Shown: positions 42,160 to 53,728 of the stretch, piece after piece
Numbering within the stretch: position 1 is the first letter of the stretch
Layout of the letters: each line of letters begins with the position of its first letter
NCBI GenBank assembly: GCA_028751875.1
Contig: CM054151.1
Coordinates: 38,895,870-38,959,869, forward strand
DNA from: Rapana venosa
Lineage: Eukaryota; Mollusca; Gastropoda; Neogastropoda; Muricidae
DNA length: 64,000 nt
Direction: 5' to 3'
Notes under the pieces: generated by a model
Told to the model about the DNA's origin: nothing
The model's input: only the letters and a program-made list of their open reading frames with translations
Database searches by the model: none
Program-made: the position numbers and the translations under genes

Positions 42160-43837
42160 ACATAATTAACAATGATAACTCGAAGTCCAATGATCTCAAT
42201 GAACTAAAACAATACTGCCAAGAAAAGCGTATTCCACCAAAACTCCACATACCATTCATATCTGTTTCTGAGGTCTATAATTATCTGACTCACCTTAAAC
42301 AATCAAGCACGCGTGGTCTTGATGGAATAGATGGCAGAATACCGAAACTCTCAGCTCCAGTTATTACAGACACCCTGACACATATCTGTAACCTTTGTCT
42401 TCATAAGAACTATTTTCCCAAAACTTTTCTTTCAAAACTGCTAAGGTGATTCCGATCCACAAGTCTGGAGACACTTCCGATCCCTCAAATTATAGGCCAA
42501 TCTCTATTATATCTTACCTTTCAAAACCCTTTGAAAAACATGAACCTAGTCCATCATATAGATATTAACAACTTACTTCACCCAAATCAGTCTGGATTTA
42601 GAAAAAATCACTCATACCATACGGCATTGACTAGTCTTGTAGACAATTGGCTGTAAAACATTAATGACAATAAATTTTGTGGAGTATTATTTGTAGATTT
42701 CAAAAACAAAACAAAACATTTGATACAATTGACTGCAGACTTCTCATTAAAAAGCTAGACCTATATAATCTCTCTACAAATACTGTAGAACTTCTTGCTT
42801 CTTATCTTACAAACAGGCAACAGTGTGTTTCAATAGCTACATCCACATCCACACTAAAACCCATTCATTATGGAGTACCACAGGGATCCATCTTAGGACC
42901 AATTCTCTTTTCCTTATACATAAATGACCTTCCTCTCCATATCAAATCCAGATGCCAACTTTTTGCTGATGACACAACCATACATACAAGCCATACCGAC
43001 ATTAACTCTCTTGCAAAGACATTGCAAAAAAGCACTGATGATCTTGTCAAATGGACTGAACTAAACCACATGTCTATACACCCAAAAAAAAAATGCATGC
43101 TTATCACTACCAGACAAAAGCGACAAAATCTGTTTCCTAAACTTTCTCCAATCCATACTGGAAAAAAATTGAACAAGCCTCTCACCACAAAGTTCTAGGA
43201 GTAACAATTGATGAAAATCTCAGCTGGTACCATCACATATCCCATCTGTGCAAATACATGTCTCAAAGAGTATACCAATTGACTAAAATCAAACATTTTC
43301 TTGACTTTCATTCAAGAAAACTATTCTTTCAAGCTTATATACAATCTTCAATAGATTATGCTTCAACACTGTGGGATTCTGCTAGTGCAAACACTATGAA
43401 ACCATTATTAAGTCTGTATAAATGTGCTCTTAAACTGATTCTTCTGAAGAAGACTACCTTACTAGAAGTGGATTATACTCAGTTAAATATTCTTCCCCTA
43501 CACCAAAGGCTAAGATTTAACAAAGGCCTCATGATGTTTAAGATAATGACAGGAACTTTTCCCTCATCCTTAAAAGACAAGTTCCCAATGAATCAATCCA
43601 GAAATACTGAAAAGCCGAGTGTCCCAAACCCAACAATAGATTTGTTCAAATCTAGCTTACTTTACTCAGGCCCTGTGCTGTGGAACTCCCTTCCTGATTC
43701 ATTTAGACAGCACCAATCATTAACGATCTTCAAATGTCTTTTTTATTCCCATCCACTTGATGCATCAAAATAAAAATCCACACTTTATCTGTTGGAAACA
43801 AAAAATATATCCTCCCTTACATTATACCAAATTACCC

Positions 43838-43886
<49 letters not shown>

Positions 43887-43889
43887 CCC

Positions 43890-43958
<69 letters not shown>

Positions 43959-43960
43959 AG
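43838..43960. repeat. Poly-C and CT tracts in LINE 3' UTR
   Basis: C-runs of about 14 each followed by (CT)n, repeated twice. Confidence 0.9.
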
Positions 43961-44139
43961 ATGTTGATGTTTATCTTTATGACTTATTAAGTTTGGTTGT
44001 TATTCTTCTTGGTTTTGTTGTTGTTGTTTCTTTTTCTCTTTTTTTTCTTCTTTTGTTGGTTTGGTTTTTCTTTCTCTTTTGTTTGTTTGTTTGTTTTGGT
44101 TGTGGGTTGGTTGTTGTTGTTATTGTTGTTTTTGTTGTT

Positions 44140-44250
44140 TTTTTTTGGGGGGGGGGGGGGTGGGGGGGTGATGGGGGATGTTTTTAGGGTTTTCTTTTAT
44201 TAGTTTGCTTTGGGGGGGGGGGGTTGGGGGAGGGGGGGGGGGGGGGCTGC
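44140..44250 (+). repeat. G-rich tracts, possible G-quadruplex
   Basis: Several runs of 7-14 G (TTTTGGGGGGGG..., GTTGGGGGAGGGGG) in the LINE 3' UTR. The parallel tract in the second tail at 44903-44932 shows it is an inherited element feature. Confidence 0.8.
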
Positions 44251-44407
44251 TTTGAAAAGGGTTATTTCCCCATGTTTCTACTGTGAGACTGTATAAGTGT
44301 TGGGTTATTATTAAGATGTATCCCTACGGGCGGGGACTGGATGTAAAAAAGCACATTAGTGCTTATTCATTATCCTCGAAATAAAAGAATTTGTCAAATA
44401 AAAGAAT

Positions 44408-44408
44408 T

Positions 44409-44499
<91 letters not shown>

Positions 44500-44500
44500 G
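44408..44500. repeat. CT microsatellite after LINE tail
   Basis: (CT)n starts right after the AATAAAAGAATTTGTC tail. Confidence 0.93.
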
Positions 44501-44634
44501 TATAAGTGTGAATGTTTTACTTGTATATCGCTATTGTGTTATTGAAAACTTACTTCTAGAAATGACTTTTTCCACTATCCTACTTCTTTATCATGACTCT
44601 AGGAGAATCTTAACATGTACAATGTGAAATCACA

Positions 44635-44704
44635 GTGAGTGCTAATGGTGATAGTGTTGATGAGTTGAAAACTGTATGCAATAATGATGCGCTATATAAA
44701 TTCC

Positions 44705-44757
<53 letters not shown>

Positions 44758-44760
44758 GGA
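44635..44760 (+). mobile_element. LINE 3' tail with (ATT)n
   Basis: GCGCTATATAAATTCCATTT followed by about 16 ATT units. This is the 3' end of the family seen at 30270 and 39290. Confidence 0.8.
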
Positions 44761-44769
44761 TTCAAAATG

Positions 44770-44771
44770 TA

Positions 44772-44839
<68 letters not shown>

Positions 44840-45145
44840 TTCTTTCTTTCTTTTTGTTGGTTTGTTTTTCTTTTTCTTTTGTTTGTTTGATTGTTTTGGT
44901 TGGAGGAGGGGGGGTTGGGGGGGGGGGTTCTTAGGGTTTTCTTTTATTTGTTTGTTTTTTGTTGTTGTTTTTTGTTTTGTTTTTTGTTTTGAAAAAAATT
45001 ATTTCCCTTTGTTTCTACTGTGTGAGAGCATAAGTATTGGGTTATTATTAAGATGCATCCCTACGGGCGGGGACTGGATGTAAAAAAGCACATGAGTGCT
45101 TATTCATTATCCTCGAAATAAAAGAATTTGTCATTGTCATTGTCG
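44770..45145 (+). mobile_element. Second copy of the LINE 3' UTR/tail
   Basis: It repeats in order the blocks of 44028-44400: CT tract, TTTCTTTTTGTTGG, GTTTGTTTG, a G-tract, TTATTATTAAGATGCATCCC, TACGGGCGGGGACTGGATGT and GTGCTTATTCATTATCCTCG. It ends AATTTGTCATTGTCATTGTC, a short tandem tail typical of LINE 3' ends. It is either a tandem duplication or an independent truncated insertion. Confidence 0.85.
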
Positions 45146-45221
45146 TCCTCTCCTTTTATTGTTTGCTTATAGATTTAATTGTCGTGTTTACAATTAGTAT
45201 CCTGTTGAATGCTTTACTTAC

Positions 45222-45560
45222 TTAGCTTAGGCCCATCATCGCTCCCTCTGGAGCATAGGCCGCCGACAACAGTACGCCAGAGTCCTCTGTCCTGGGCTAT
45301 TCTCTCCAGCTGTTTCCAGGTCCTAGTCGATAAAAGGGGGGTCGGCCTTGTGGCTTCCGTAGACTCACGGCTTTCACCACACGGCGTCATACATCCTCTT
45401 GGTGAGGACCCTTCCTCTCCCAGGGCAGTAGTCTCTTGGTTCATTGTTGGCGTTTCTGTAGCAAGCTTTGTTTTCACGGGGTGGGGGGGTTGTTAGCCCC
45501 ACGCCTACCCTCCTCCTTTCTCATCCAGGCTTGGGACCCGGCCATGGCGGAGTTGTTGAA
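45222..45560 (-). mobile_element. LINE ORF2 C-terminal fragment
   Basis: The minus frame reads RTWKQLERIAQDRGLWRTVV followed by GGLCSRGSDDG. It is homologous in layout to the C-terminal piece at 3-161 (WGTIQKLAQDRQEWKTFVAAL). The GTTGTTAGCCCCACGCCTA block next to it recurs at 49039. Confidence 0.7.
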
Positions 45561-45754
45561 TGCTTTATTCAGATTTAATATTTCAGTTTTTATTGCGTAA
45601 GTTGACTGTATTTGAGATTTAGGGAATGTTTTATTTTGATATCTTGTTTTGAGCGTACCAATTATGTATAGCTAATTCCAAAGTGCAGATGTCCTTTTTT
45701 ATGACTATACATGATATTCATAAAGATTTGATTTTGGCATTGATGCATGGTGTC

Positions 45755-45905
45755 AGTGCGTGCGCGCGCGCGCGCTGTGTGTGTGTGTGTGTGTGTGTGT
45801 GTTCAAATTCATTTAATGTCTAACGTCTTTTCACAGTTGTGATATTAGACGGGTGGGGGCGGGGGAAAAGGGGGGAGGGGGGGGGGGGGGGGGGGGGGGA
45901 GAAGG
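45755..45905. repeat. CG/GT microsatellite and G-tract
   Basis: (CG)n(TG)n at 45758-45801, then GGGGGCGGGGGAAAAGGGGG and a G-run ending near 45900. Potential Z-DNA and G-quadruplex. Confidence 0.85.
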
Positions 45906-46865
45906 AGGGTGTATGAGTGTCAAGGGAGGAGGGTGTAGTAGGTACTGTACAGGAGAAGGAATTTCAGGGGGTCAATGCATACGAAATGATAAACAAAATT
46001 GAAAAATAAAAATATAGAAAAACAACCAAAATTATATTTTTAAAAAACACCGTTACATTACTAACCTATTGAACTACAATAAACAACAGGAAAATGCAAT
46101 TCTAACAAGTTCTAACAAAATCAGTAATTCCAATGAAAAATGTAAATAAAATTTCAACTACTGAATTTCACGTGAAAAAAACCCAAACCTATCTTAATGT
46201 GTGTAACCCCCTCCCCTGCCCTCAAAAGAAACCCAAGAAGCAACTCCACCCCACCCCACCCTGGAAGAAAAAAGCTCAACCCTTAAAACAAGAGCGAGAA
46301 ACACCCTACAACAGCCCAAACCCAATTACAAACACAATATCTCTAGCCCCCTCCTATGAAACAAACAAGATAAACAATAGGAATGCAACAACTGTGAAAC
46401 AGGAGGCATATAGCAAAGAAAAAAAGGATAATGATTTTTTTTTAATCTAACACGCTCGAAAAAATAATTTCTGGACTAGAGCGTCTTTAAAGTCCAAACC
46501 AATCACAATAACAAACCAACTGGACTATGCATAAGCAATCTAAAAAAGTTCTACATAAGTGACAGACTGCTAAAAATTGCTGATGGAGAGGATGCCATCA
46601 AAACGGGAATGTGCCCTTTTAAACTGCAGCATGTTAATATATGATCTGCTGTTATATTAATACCGTATATGCAAAAAGCATTTCCAGCATATTTTGTCTT
46701 GAGGCAAATCAATTTCCATCTACAAGCTAAGGAAACAATCTGCTTTGAACAGTATACATCATGTTCTCGTTTTTGACGAAAGACTCAAATTTACGTAATT
46801 CTTTGTGTGCCTCTAGACAACCAAGTCTCCTTTTCTCACACTGAAATAACTTTTGTTGTGATTTT
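45906..46865. other. A-rich sequence, no gene seen
   Basis: A-rich, with no exon or recognisable protein. Confidence 0.6.
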
Positions 46866-46866
46866 A

Positions 46867-49135
46867 TTACAATATGATAACACTCTTGTAATGAAAAGGG
46901 GAGGTCTTAATGACTTGGATAATCTCCTGTGGAATTCCATATGCTCGGAGTATGCGCCATACACTTTCTCGATGAATGCTGTCAAAGGCTTTTTCAAAAT
47001 TTACGAAGTTGATATACAGCTGTCTCTGTAATTCCATGCACTGTTCGATGATGTTGCGCAGGGTGAAGATCTGGTCTATGCATAATCTTCCTGGACGAAA
47101 ACCTGCCTGTTCCTTTCTGAGTTGTTGGTCCACTGCCTCTGAGATTCGTCCGATGATGATCTTTGCCAGAATCTTGCTGGGAACAGATAGCAGAGTGATT
47201 CCTCTCCAGTTGTTACAATTGTTCAGGGCTCCTTTCTTTGGGATCTTCACGATGACTCCTTCTGTCCTCTGTCCAATCTGCTGGTAGCTGTTTCTCCTCC
47301 CATATATCTGCAAAGAGTGGCTGTAGAATTTTAGATGCAAACTCTGGATCTGCCTTGAAAAGTTCTGCGTTGAGGTTGTCCTGGCCAGGGGCTTTTCCAT
47401 TCTTGAGAGAGCTGATTGCTGCTATAATCTCTTCCTTCTTTGGTGGTGTGCTGTTCACATTGAGATCGGCATCGGGATCTTGTACATCTGCCTCTTCAGT
47501 TGGTGGTGGTCTGTTGAGAACTTCGCTGAAATGTTCTGCCCATCTTGCATCTTGTTCTGCTTCTGTGGTAAGTATTTGGCCTTGTTTATCTAGGGTTGGT
47601 GTTTCGGTATTGCCCCGGTACTTGCCACTGACAGTCTTGGTGATCTTATACATCTGTCCTTGCTCTCCCTTTGCGGCGGCCTCCTCTGCTTGTTTTGCAA
47701 TATCATCCATGTAGGTCGCTTGTCTGTTCTTGTCATTCTCTTCACAGTTTGGTTTGCTTCTCTTACTGTTGTTTGTACCTCTCTCTCATCCGCTCTGACT
47801 TTGTCTCTAAGATTTTTTCTTTTTTCAGTTCTCCCTGTTCTCGATGGCTTGCCAGGTGTCTGCTGAAATCCACCTTTTTTCTTCCTCTGTCTTTTGTCCT
47901 AAGCCTTCACTGGCTTGTGTGTAGGCTGTTCCTGACTTGTTTCACATGGTGTTTATATTAGTCGTGTCCGGAGGTGTGTAGTTTTCGTATCCACCAGTGT
48001 TTGGGACTTGTTTTTGAGCTGGGGGGTTGAAAGAAACTCTTTACTTTGGTGTTGCGCATTTTTCTTTCCACATCAAATTGTTGTTGTCTTGGTTTCCCAA
48101 ATCCATTTTTTCTCAGCTTTCACTTTTGGGTTGCAGTGACAAGGTGGTGATCACTGCCAACATCGGTTTCCTCTCCTTACTTTTACTCTAGGCGATCTCC
48201 TCCATGTCCCATTGATCATCAGTGGTCGATCTGGTTTTTGTCTCTTCCATTGGGGGAACACCAGGAAAGCTTGTTGGATTCTCAGGGTGTGCAAATATAT
48301 GTCCCTCCAATGGCCGGGTTGTTTGTCATGCAGAATTCCAACCAATCTTTCTCCGTTGTCATTTATGCTGCCAAAATCCTTCTTTTCCCATGGCTCTTTC
48401 TTGGTTTTTGTTGTTTTTCCGCTTTTTCATTTAGGTCACCCATCACTAAACTTCATGTCAAAGGTTTGGTGTGTTTTCCATTTTCAGCCTGTAATTGTTC
48501 ATAAAAAGTATCTTTGCTTTTTTCTTCCACTGTCGTTGGTTGGTGCATAGCATGGATGATTGTGTAATTAGCATGTTTACCCTTTTTTTCTTATCTTCAT
48601 ATCCTGCTGGGTTTATAGGTTTCCACTCCCATCCCGGCACTTCTCCATTCCTTTCTTCATGATAATGGCTACTCCTCATGGTGTTGGTTGTCATCTCTAC
48701 CCCGTACAGCACTGTCTCTCCTGTGCTGGCTCTGTATTTGCCTGATCCCGTCCTCGGCTTTCACTGACTCCCAGAAAATGGTAAACTGTAGGGGTCTCTC
48801 TCTGCTGTTAATTGCGTAGTTTTTCCCGTCTCAAAACATGGTTCTCACATTCCAGAATCCTATTTTGGTCTTTTTTTGGCGCTTAAGACTTCCATTCTTC
48901 CTGTCAGTGGCTTCCTTTCGGTTTTCACCACTGTCATTCATGTGAGTATCTTCCAATGACTCTGGAAGCCCGTCACACCCAGTAGTGTTGATTTCTTGTG
49001 TTGCCCTTTCCGTAACAACAGTTTTTTTACAGAACAGGGTTGTTAGCCCTGTGTCTAACCCCCTACCTGGGGGAAGGGTTCCACCTAGTCGCCTTTTACG
49101 ACATGCCTGGTTGGAGGGCAGAGATCCTATTCTTG
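46867..49135 (-). mobile_element. LINE, endonuclease plus RT, decayed and truncated
   Basis: On the minus strand from 48710: SHYHEERNGEVPGWEWKPIN, an endonuclease-domain segment with many frameshifts. From 47710: EEAAAKGEQGQMYKITKTVS, ISSLKNGKAPGQDNLNAELF, NWRGITLLSVPSKILAKIII, EQAGFRPGRLCIDQIFTLRN and FEKAFDSIHRESVWRI. These are RT motifs up to the stretch before the catalytic Asp-Asp. The 3' end stops near 46867, so the catalytic box is lost. It belongs to the LINE type often mis-annotated in invertebrates as craniofacial development protein 2-like. Confidence 0.85.
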
Positions 49136-49149
49136 CGATGCTCGTTTTG

Positions 49150-49385
49150 CGGTGCTGACTCCACTTCCCCTTAAAGTCCTTCGGATGAGACTATAAACCG
49201 AGTTCCCGTTGCGAATGCACGCAGAACATCTTCTGCACAAGTAAAACCCGTTCCACTTTTCGGAAGAGTAGGCCATTGTGTGCCATGGGAATGGATCACA
49301 AAATTTACAAAACTGCATGCACACGGGGACTGGATGTAAAAAGACACATGAGTGCTTATTCCATTATCCTCGGAATAAAACAATA
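49150..49385 (+). mobile_element. SINE, best-preserved core and tail
   Basis: It starts AAAGTCCTTCGGATGAGACT ATAAACCGAG (the core) and continues GCAGAACATCTTCTGCAC, TTTTCGGAAGAGTAGGCCAT and AAAACTGCATGCACACGGGG. It ends ACTGGATGTAAAAAGACACA TGAGTGCTTATTCCATTATC CTCGGAATAAAA. The end matches the tail of the LINE at 42165-44400. The tRNA head is missing or degraded. Confidence 0.85.
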
Positions 49386-49411
49386 AAATTAAAATTAAAA
49401 TTTTTTTTAAA

Positions 49412-49985
49412 AATTCCCTACTGCTGTCTATACCAGGGTCATCTTCCATCCCACATTCCCTACTACTGTTTATATCAGGGTCAGTCTCCATCCCACACTC
49501 CCTGATCCTGTCTATACTACAGTCAGCCTCCATCCCACATTCCCTGATCCTGTCTATACTACAGTCAGCCTCCATCCCACACTCCCTGATCCTGTCTATA
49601 CTACAATCAGCTTCCATCCCACATTCCCTGATCCTGTCTATACTATAGTCAGCCTCCATCCCACACTCCCTGATCCTGTCTATACTACAGTCAGCCTCCA
49701 TCCCACATTCCCTGATCCTGTCTATACTACAGTCAGCCTCCATCCTACACTCCCTGATCCTGTCTATACTACAAGTCAGCCTCTATCCCACACTCCCTGA
49801 TCCTGTCTATATTACAGTCAGTCTCCATCCTACACTCCCTGATCCTGTCTATACTACAGTCAGCCTCCATCCCACATTCCCTACTGTTGTCTATATCAGA
49901 GTCAGCCTCCATCCCATATTCACTACTACTGTCTATACCAGAGTCAGCTTCTATCCCACATTCCCCACTACTGTCTATAGCAAAT
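49412..49985. repeat. 42-bp tandem array
   Basis: About 14 units of TCCCTGATCCTGTCTATACT + ACAGTCAGCCTCCATCCCAC + AT, edge units degenerate. 42 bp is 14 codons, giving a stop-free minus frame (ECGMEADCSIDRIR) that I do not consider a gene. Confidence 0.95.
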
Positions 49986-50400
49986 CATCAACCAGAAGAT
50001 GTCTTGCAGTGCTACTGCATTACGTCAGTAGTAGTGTCTAATAGGTGGTCTCTGCATGTGTTGGCTTAGAACTGGCGCCACTTAACACTAAGAAAGTTAC
50101 GTAGTCTCCCTGAGGATGTTGCAACAGCACCAACAATCACGCCTTCAAGAGTGACTGGACCATCATTAGAGATACCTGCCTAGCCTATAGGAACCAAAGT
50201 GCCAAAATTAAAATCAATTTTTTGCTGGCCACACACGACCATCACCAATTATCTCAAGTTTTCAAATACAGGAGCCATGAAGAGACCACTTGTCTCAACC
50301 GTGGATCATCAAGTCATGCCAAGTCAGAAGCAGTACTGGGCCCTTTTGGTCTGTGGCCTCACCATGGTGTAACCCTGATCCGTGGATGCGTTGCTATGAA
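49986..50400. other. Unique sequence, no gene supported
   Basis: About 400 bp of single-copy sequence between two arrays. No recognisable protein or element. Confidence 0.5.
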
Positions 50401-50401
50401 G

Positions 50402-53160
50402 ATGACGGCATGACAGGCCATGGTGTGGATGTGTGGTTCTGAAGATGATGGCATGTCATGCCATGGTGTGGATGTGTGGATCTGAAGATAATGGCATGTC
50501 ATGCCATGGTGTGGATCTGAACGTGATGTTATGACAGACCATGGTGTGGATGTGTAGATCTGAAGATAATGGCATGGCAGGCCGTGGTGTGGATATGTGG
50601 ATCTGAAGATGATGGCATGACAGGCCACGAAGTGGATGTGTGGATCTGAAGATGATGACATGACAGGCCATGGTGTGGATATGAAGATGATGGCATGACA
50701 GGCCATGGTGTGGATATGAAGATGATGGCATGACAGGCCATGGTGTGAATCTGAACGTGATGTTATGACAGGCCATGGTGTGGATGTGTGGATCTGAAGA
50801 TGATGACATGACAGGCCATGGTGTGGATATGAAGATGATGGCATGACAGGCCATGGTGTGGATGTGTGGATCTGAAGATGATGGCATGACAGGCCATGGT
50901 GTGGATATGAAGATGATGGCATGACAGGCCATGGTGTGGATGTGTGGATCTGAAGATGATGGCATGACAGGCCATGGTGTGGATATGAAGATGATGGCAT
51001 GACAGGCCATGGTGTGGATCTGAAGATGATGGCATGACAGGCCATGGTGTGGATGTGTGGATCTGAAGATGATGACATGACAGGCCATGGTGTGGATCTG
51101 AAGATAATGGCATGACAGGCCATGGTGTGGATGTGTGGATCTGAAGATAATGGCATGATAGACAGGGTTTGTGGATGTGTGGATCTGAAGATAATGGCAT
51201 ACAGGCCTGTGTGGATGTGTGGATCTGAAGATAATGGATGATAGACCATGGTACGGATGTGTGGATCTGAAGTTTAATGGCATGGCAGGCCATGGTGTGG
51301 ATGTGTGGATCTGAAGATAATGGCATGGCAGGCCATGGTGTGGATCTGAAGATAATGGCATGGCAGGCATGGTGTGGATGGTGGTTCTGAAGATAATGGC
51401 ATGGCAGGCCATGGTTGTGGATGTGTGGATCTGAAGATAATGGATGGAAGGCCATGGTGTGGATGTGTGGATCTGAAGATGATGGCATGACAGGCCATGG
51501 TGTGGAATGTGGATCTGAAGATAAGGGCATGGCAGGCCATGGTGTGGATTGTGGTTCTGAAGTTAATGGATGGCAGGCCATGGTGTGGATCTGAAGATGG
51601 TGGCATGACAGACCATGGTGTGGATGTTGTGGATCTGAAGATGATGGCATGGCAGGCCATGGTGTGATGGTGTGGATCTGAAGATAATGGCATGGTAGGC
51701 CATGGTGTGGATGTGTGGATCCGAAGATAATGGCAGGGCAGGCCATGGTGTGGATGTGTAGATCTGAAGATGATGGCATGGTAGGCCATGGTGTGGATGT
51801 GTGGATCTGAAGATAATGGCATGGTATGGCCATGGTGTGGATGTGTGATCTGAAGATAATGGCATGGTAGGCCATGGTGTGGATGTGTGGATCTGAAGAT
51901 AATGGCATGGCAGGCATGGTGTGGATGTGTGGATTGAAGATGATGGCATGGTAGGCCATGGTGTGGATGTGTGGATCTGAAGATCATGTTATGGTAGGCC
52001 ATGGTGTGGATGTGTGGATCTGAAGATGATTGGCATGGCAAGGCCATGGTGTGGATGTGGGATCTGAAGATGATGGCATGGCAGGCCATGGTGTGGATGT
52101 GTGGATCTGAAGATAATGCATGGTAGGCCATGGTGTGGATGTGTGGTCTGAAGATAATGGCATGGTATGGCCATGGTGTGGATGTGTGGTTCTGAAGATA
52201 ATGGCATGGCAGGCCTGGTGTGGATGTGTGGTTTCTGAAATGATGGCATGGCAGGCCATGGTGTGGATGTGTGGATCTGAAGATAATGGCATGTAGGCCA
52301 TGGTGTGGATGTGTGGATCTGAAGATATGGCATGGTAGGCATGGTGTGGATGTGTGGATCTGAAGATAATGGCATAGTAGGCATGGTGTGGATGTAGGGA
52401 TCTGAAGATGATGGCATGACAGGCCACGGTGTGGATCTGAAGATAATGGCATGACAGGCCACGGTGTGGATCTGAAGATAATACCATGGCAGGCCATGGT
52501 GTGGATGTAGGGATCTGAAGGTGATGGCATGACAGGCCATGGTGTGGATGTGTGGTTCTGAAGATAATGGCATGGCAGGCCATGGTGTGGATCTGAAGAT
52601 GGTGGCATGACAGACCATGGTGTGGATGTGTGGATCTAAAGATAATGGCATGACAGGCCATGGTGTGGATGTGTGGATGTGAAGATAATGGCATGGTAGG
52701 CCATGGTGTGGATGTGTGGATCTGAAGATAATGATATGACAGGCCATGGTGTGGATGTGTGGATCTGAAGATGATGGCATGGCAGGCCATGGTGTGGATG
52801 TGTGGATCTGAAGATAATGGCATGATAGACCATGGTGTGGATGTGTGGATCTGAAGATGATGGCATGGCAGGCCATGGTGTGGATGTGTGGATCTGAAGA
52901 TATGGCATGAGGCCATGGTGTGGATCTGAGAAAATTTGGCATGGCAGGCCATGGTGTGGATGTGTGGTTTGAAGATAATGGCATGACAGGCCATGGTGTG
53001 GATGTGTGGATCTGAAGATAATGGCATGACAGGCCATGGTGTGGATGTGGTGGTAGGATGAAGGTGATGGCATGACAGGCCATGGTGTGGATGTGTGGTT
53101 CTGAAGATAATGGCATGACAGGCCATGGTGTGGATGTGGTGGTAGGATGAAGGTGAGGTC
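50402..53160. repeat. 43/35-bp tandem array
   Basis: About 65 units of GGCCATGGTGTGGATGTGTG + GATCTGAAGATGATGGCATG + ACA (43 bp), mixed with a 35-bp form lacking GTGTGGAT. A 43+35 pair is 78 bp, hence long stop-free minus frames. From 51150 onward, single-base gains and losses become frequent. Confidence 0.95.
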
Positions 53161-53538
53161 CCAGCGATTATAATCATAAACTTAATTTCAATCCCGTGGC
53201 TCCATGAAGTCATGTGTTTGGATCTCGGCTGTGGTGTGTGGTGAATTAGGGGTCAACATAAAGTACAGACCTGCCCGTACCTACCTTGATTTCCCTTCGT
53301 GTCTTACTTCCCATTCGATGTATATTATTATTTCTCATAATACTAGCAAAAGATCAAATTGCACATCAAAGATTCATGAGTCATGTAATAGATTTATGTC
53401 AGTTTTTGGTGGTTACGAAACTGAAAATACCTACGCTGCTCTGAAGTGGGAACGTGTTGGTCGAGACTAGCAGGTAGTCCTTCTGCAGAGTTACAAGTAC
53501 AGAGACCAGACACTACATATCTTTTATACATATATATA

Positions 53539-53728
53539 TATTGAGGATAATGGAATAAGCACTTGTGTGCTTTTGTGCATGCAGTCCCCGTGTGTATGCA
53601 GTTTTGTAAATTTTGTCATCCGTTCCCACCGGCACACAATAGCCTACTCTTCTGAAAAGCGGAACGGGTTTTAACGTGTGCGCAAGATGTTCTGCGTGCG
53701 TTCGCACACGGGACCTCGGTTTATAATA
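53539..53728 (-). mobile_element. SINE copy
   Basis: On the minus strand: GAGGTCCCGTGTGCGAACGC, CAGAACATCTTGCGCACGTT, TTCAGAAGAGTAGGC and GTGCTTATTCCATTATCCTC. It is well preserved, so probably young. It abuts the 3' tail of the next LINE. Confidence 0.85.

Larger units (their letters stand above)
42165..44400 (+). mobile_element. 5'-truncated LINE (reverse transcriptase)
   Basis: Frame-broken ORF2. Pre-RT/RT reads GLDGIDGRIPKLSAP and NYRPISIISYLS. An open piece at 42677-43196 has DTIDCRLLIKKLDLYNLS, HYGVPQGSILGPILFSLYIN and the catalytic FADDTTIHTS. A second piece from 43258 has QAYIQSSIDYASTLWDSAS and GPVLWNSLPDSFRQ, ending in TAA at about 43771. The 3' UTR contains large CT and G tracts and ends GGGGACTGGATGTAAAAAAG...GTGCTTATTCATTATCCTCG AAATAAA. 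The endonuclease is missing and frameshifts show it is inactive. The clade is not assigned. Confidence 0.9.

Noticed and set aside
45214..45496. Host gene on either strand at 45.2-45.5 kb
   Set aside because: The minus frame matches the C-terminal layout of a LINE polyprotein (LERIAQDRGLWR); the plus frame is its shadow.
46976..47961. Plus-strand open frames at 47-48 kb
   Set aside because: They are the antisense of a recognisable LINE reverse transcriptase.
50359..53213. Minus-strand frames of about 300-440 codons with HPHHGL/MACHAIIF repeats
   Set aside because: A product of the 43/35-bp tandem array; frames rotate with indels and there is no non-repetitive domain.
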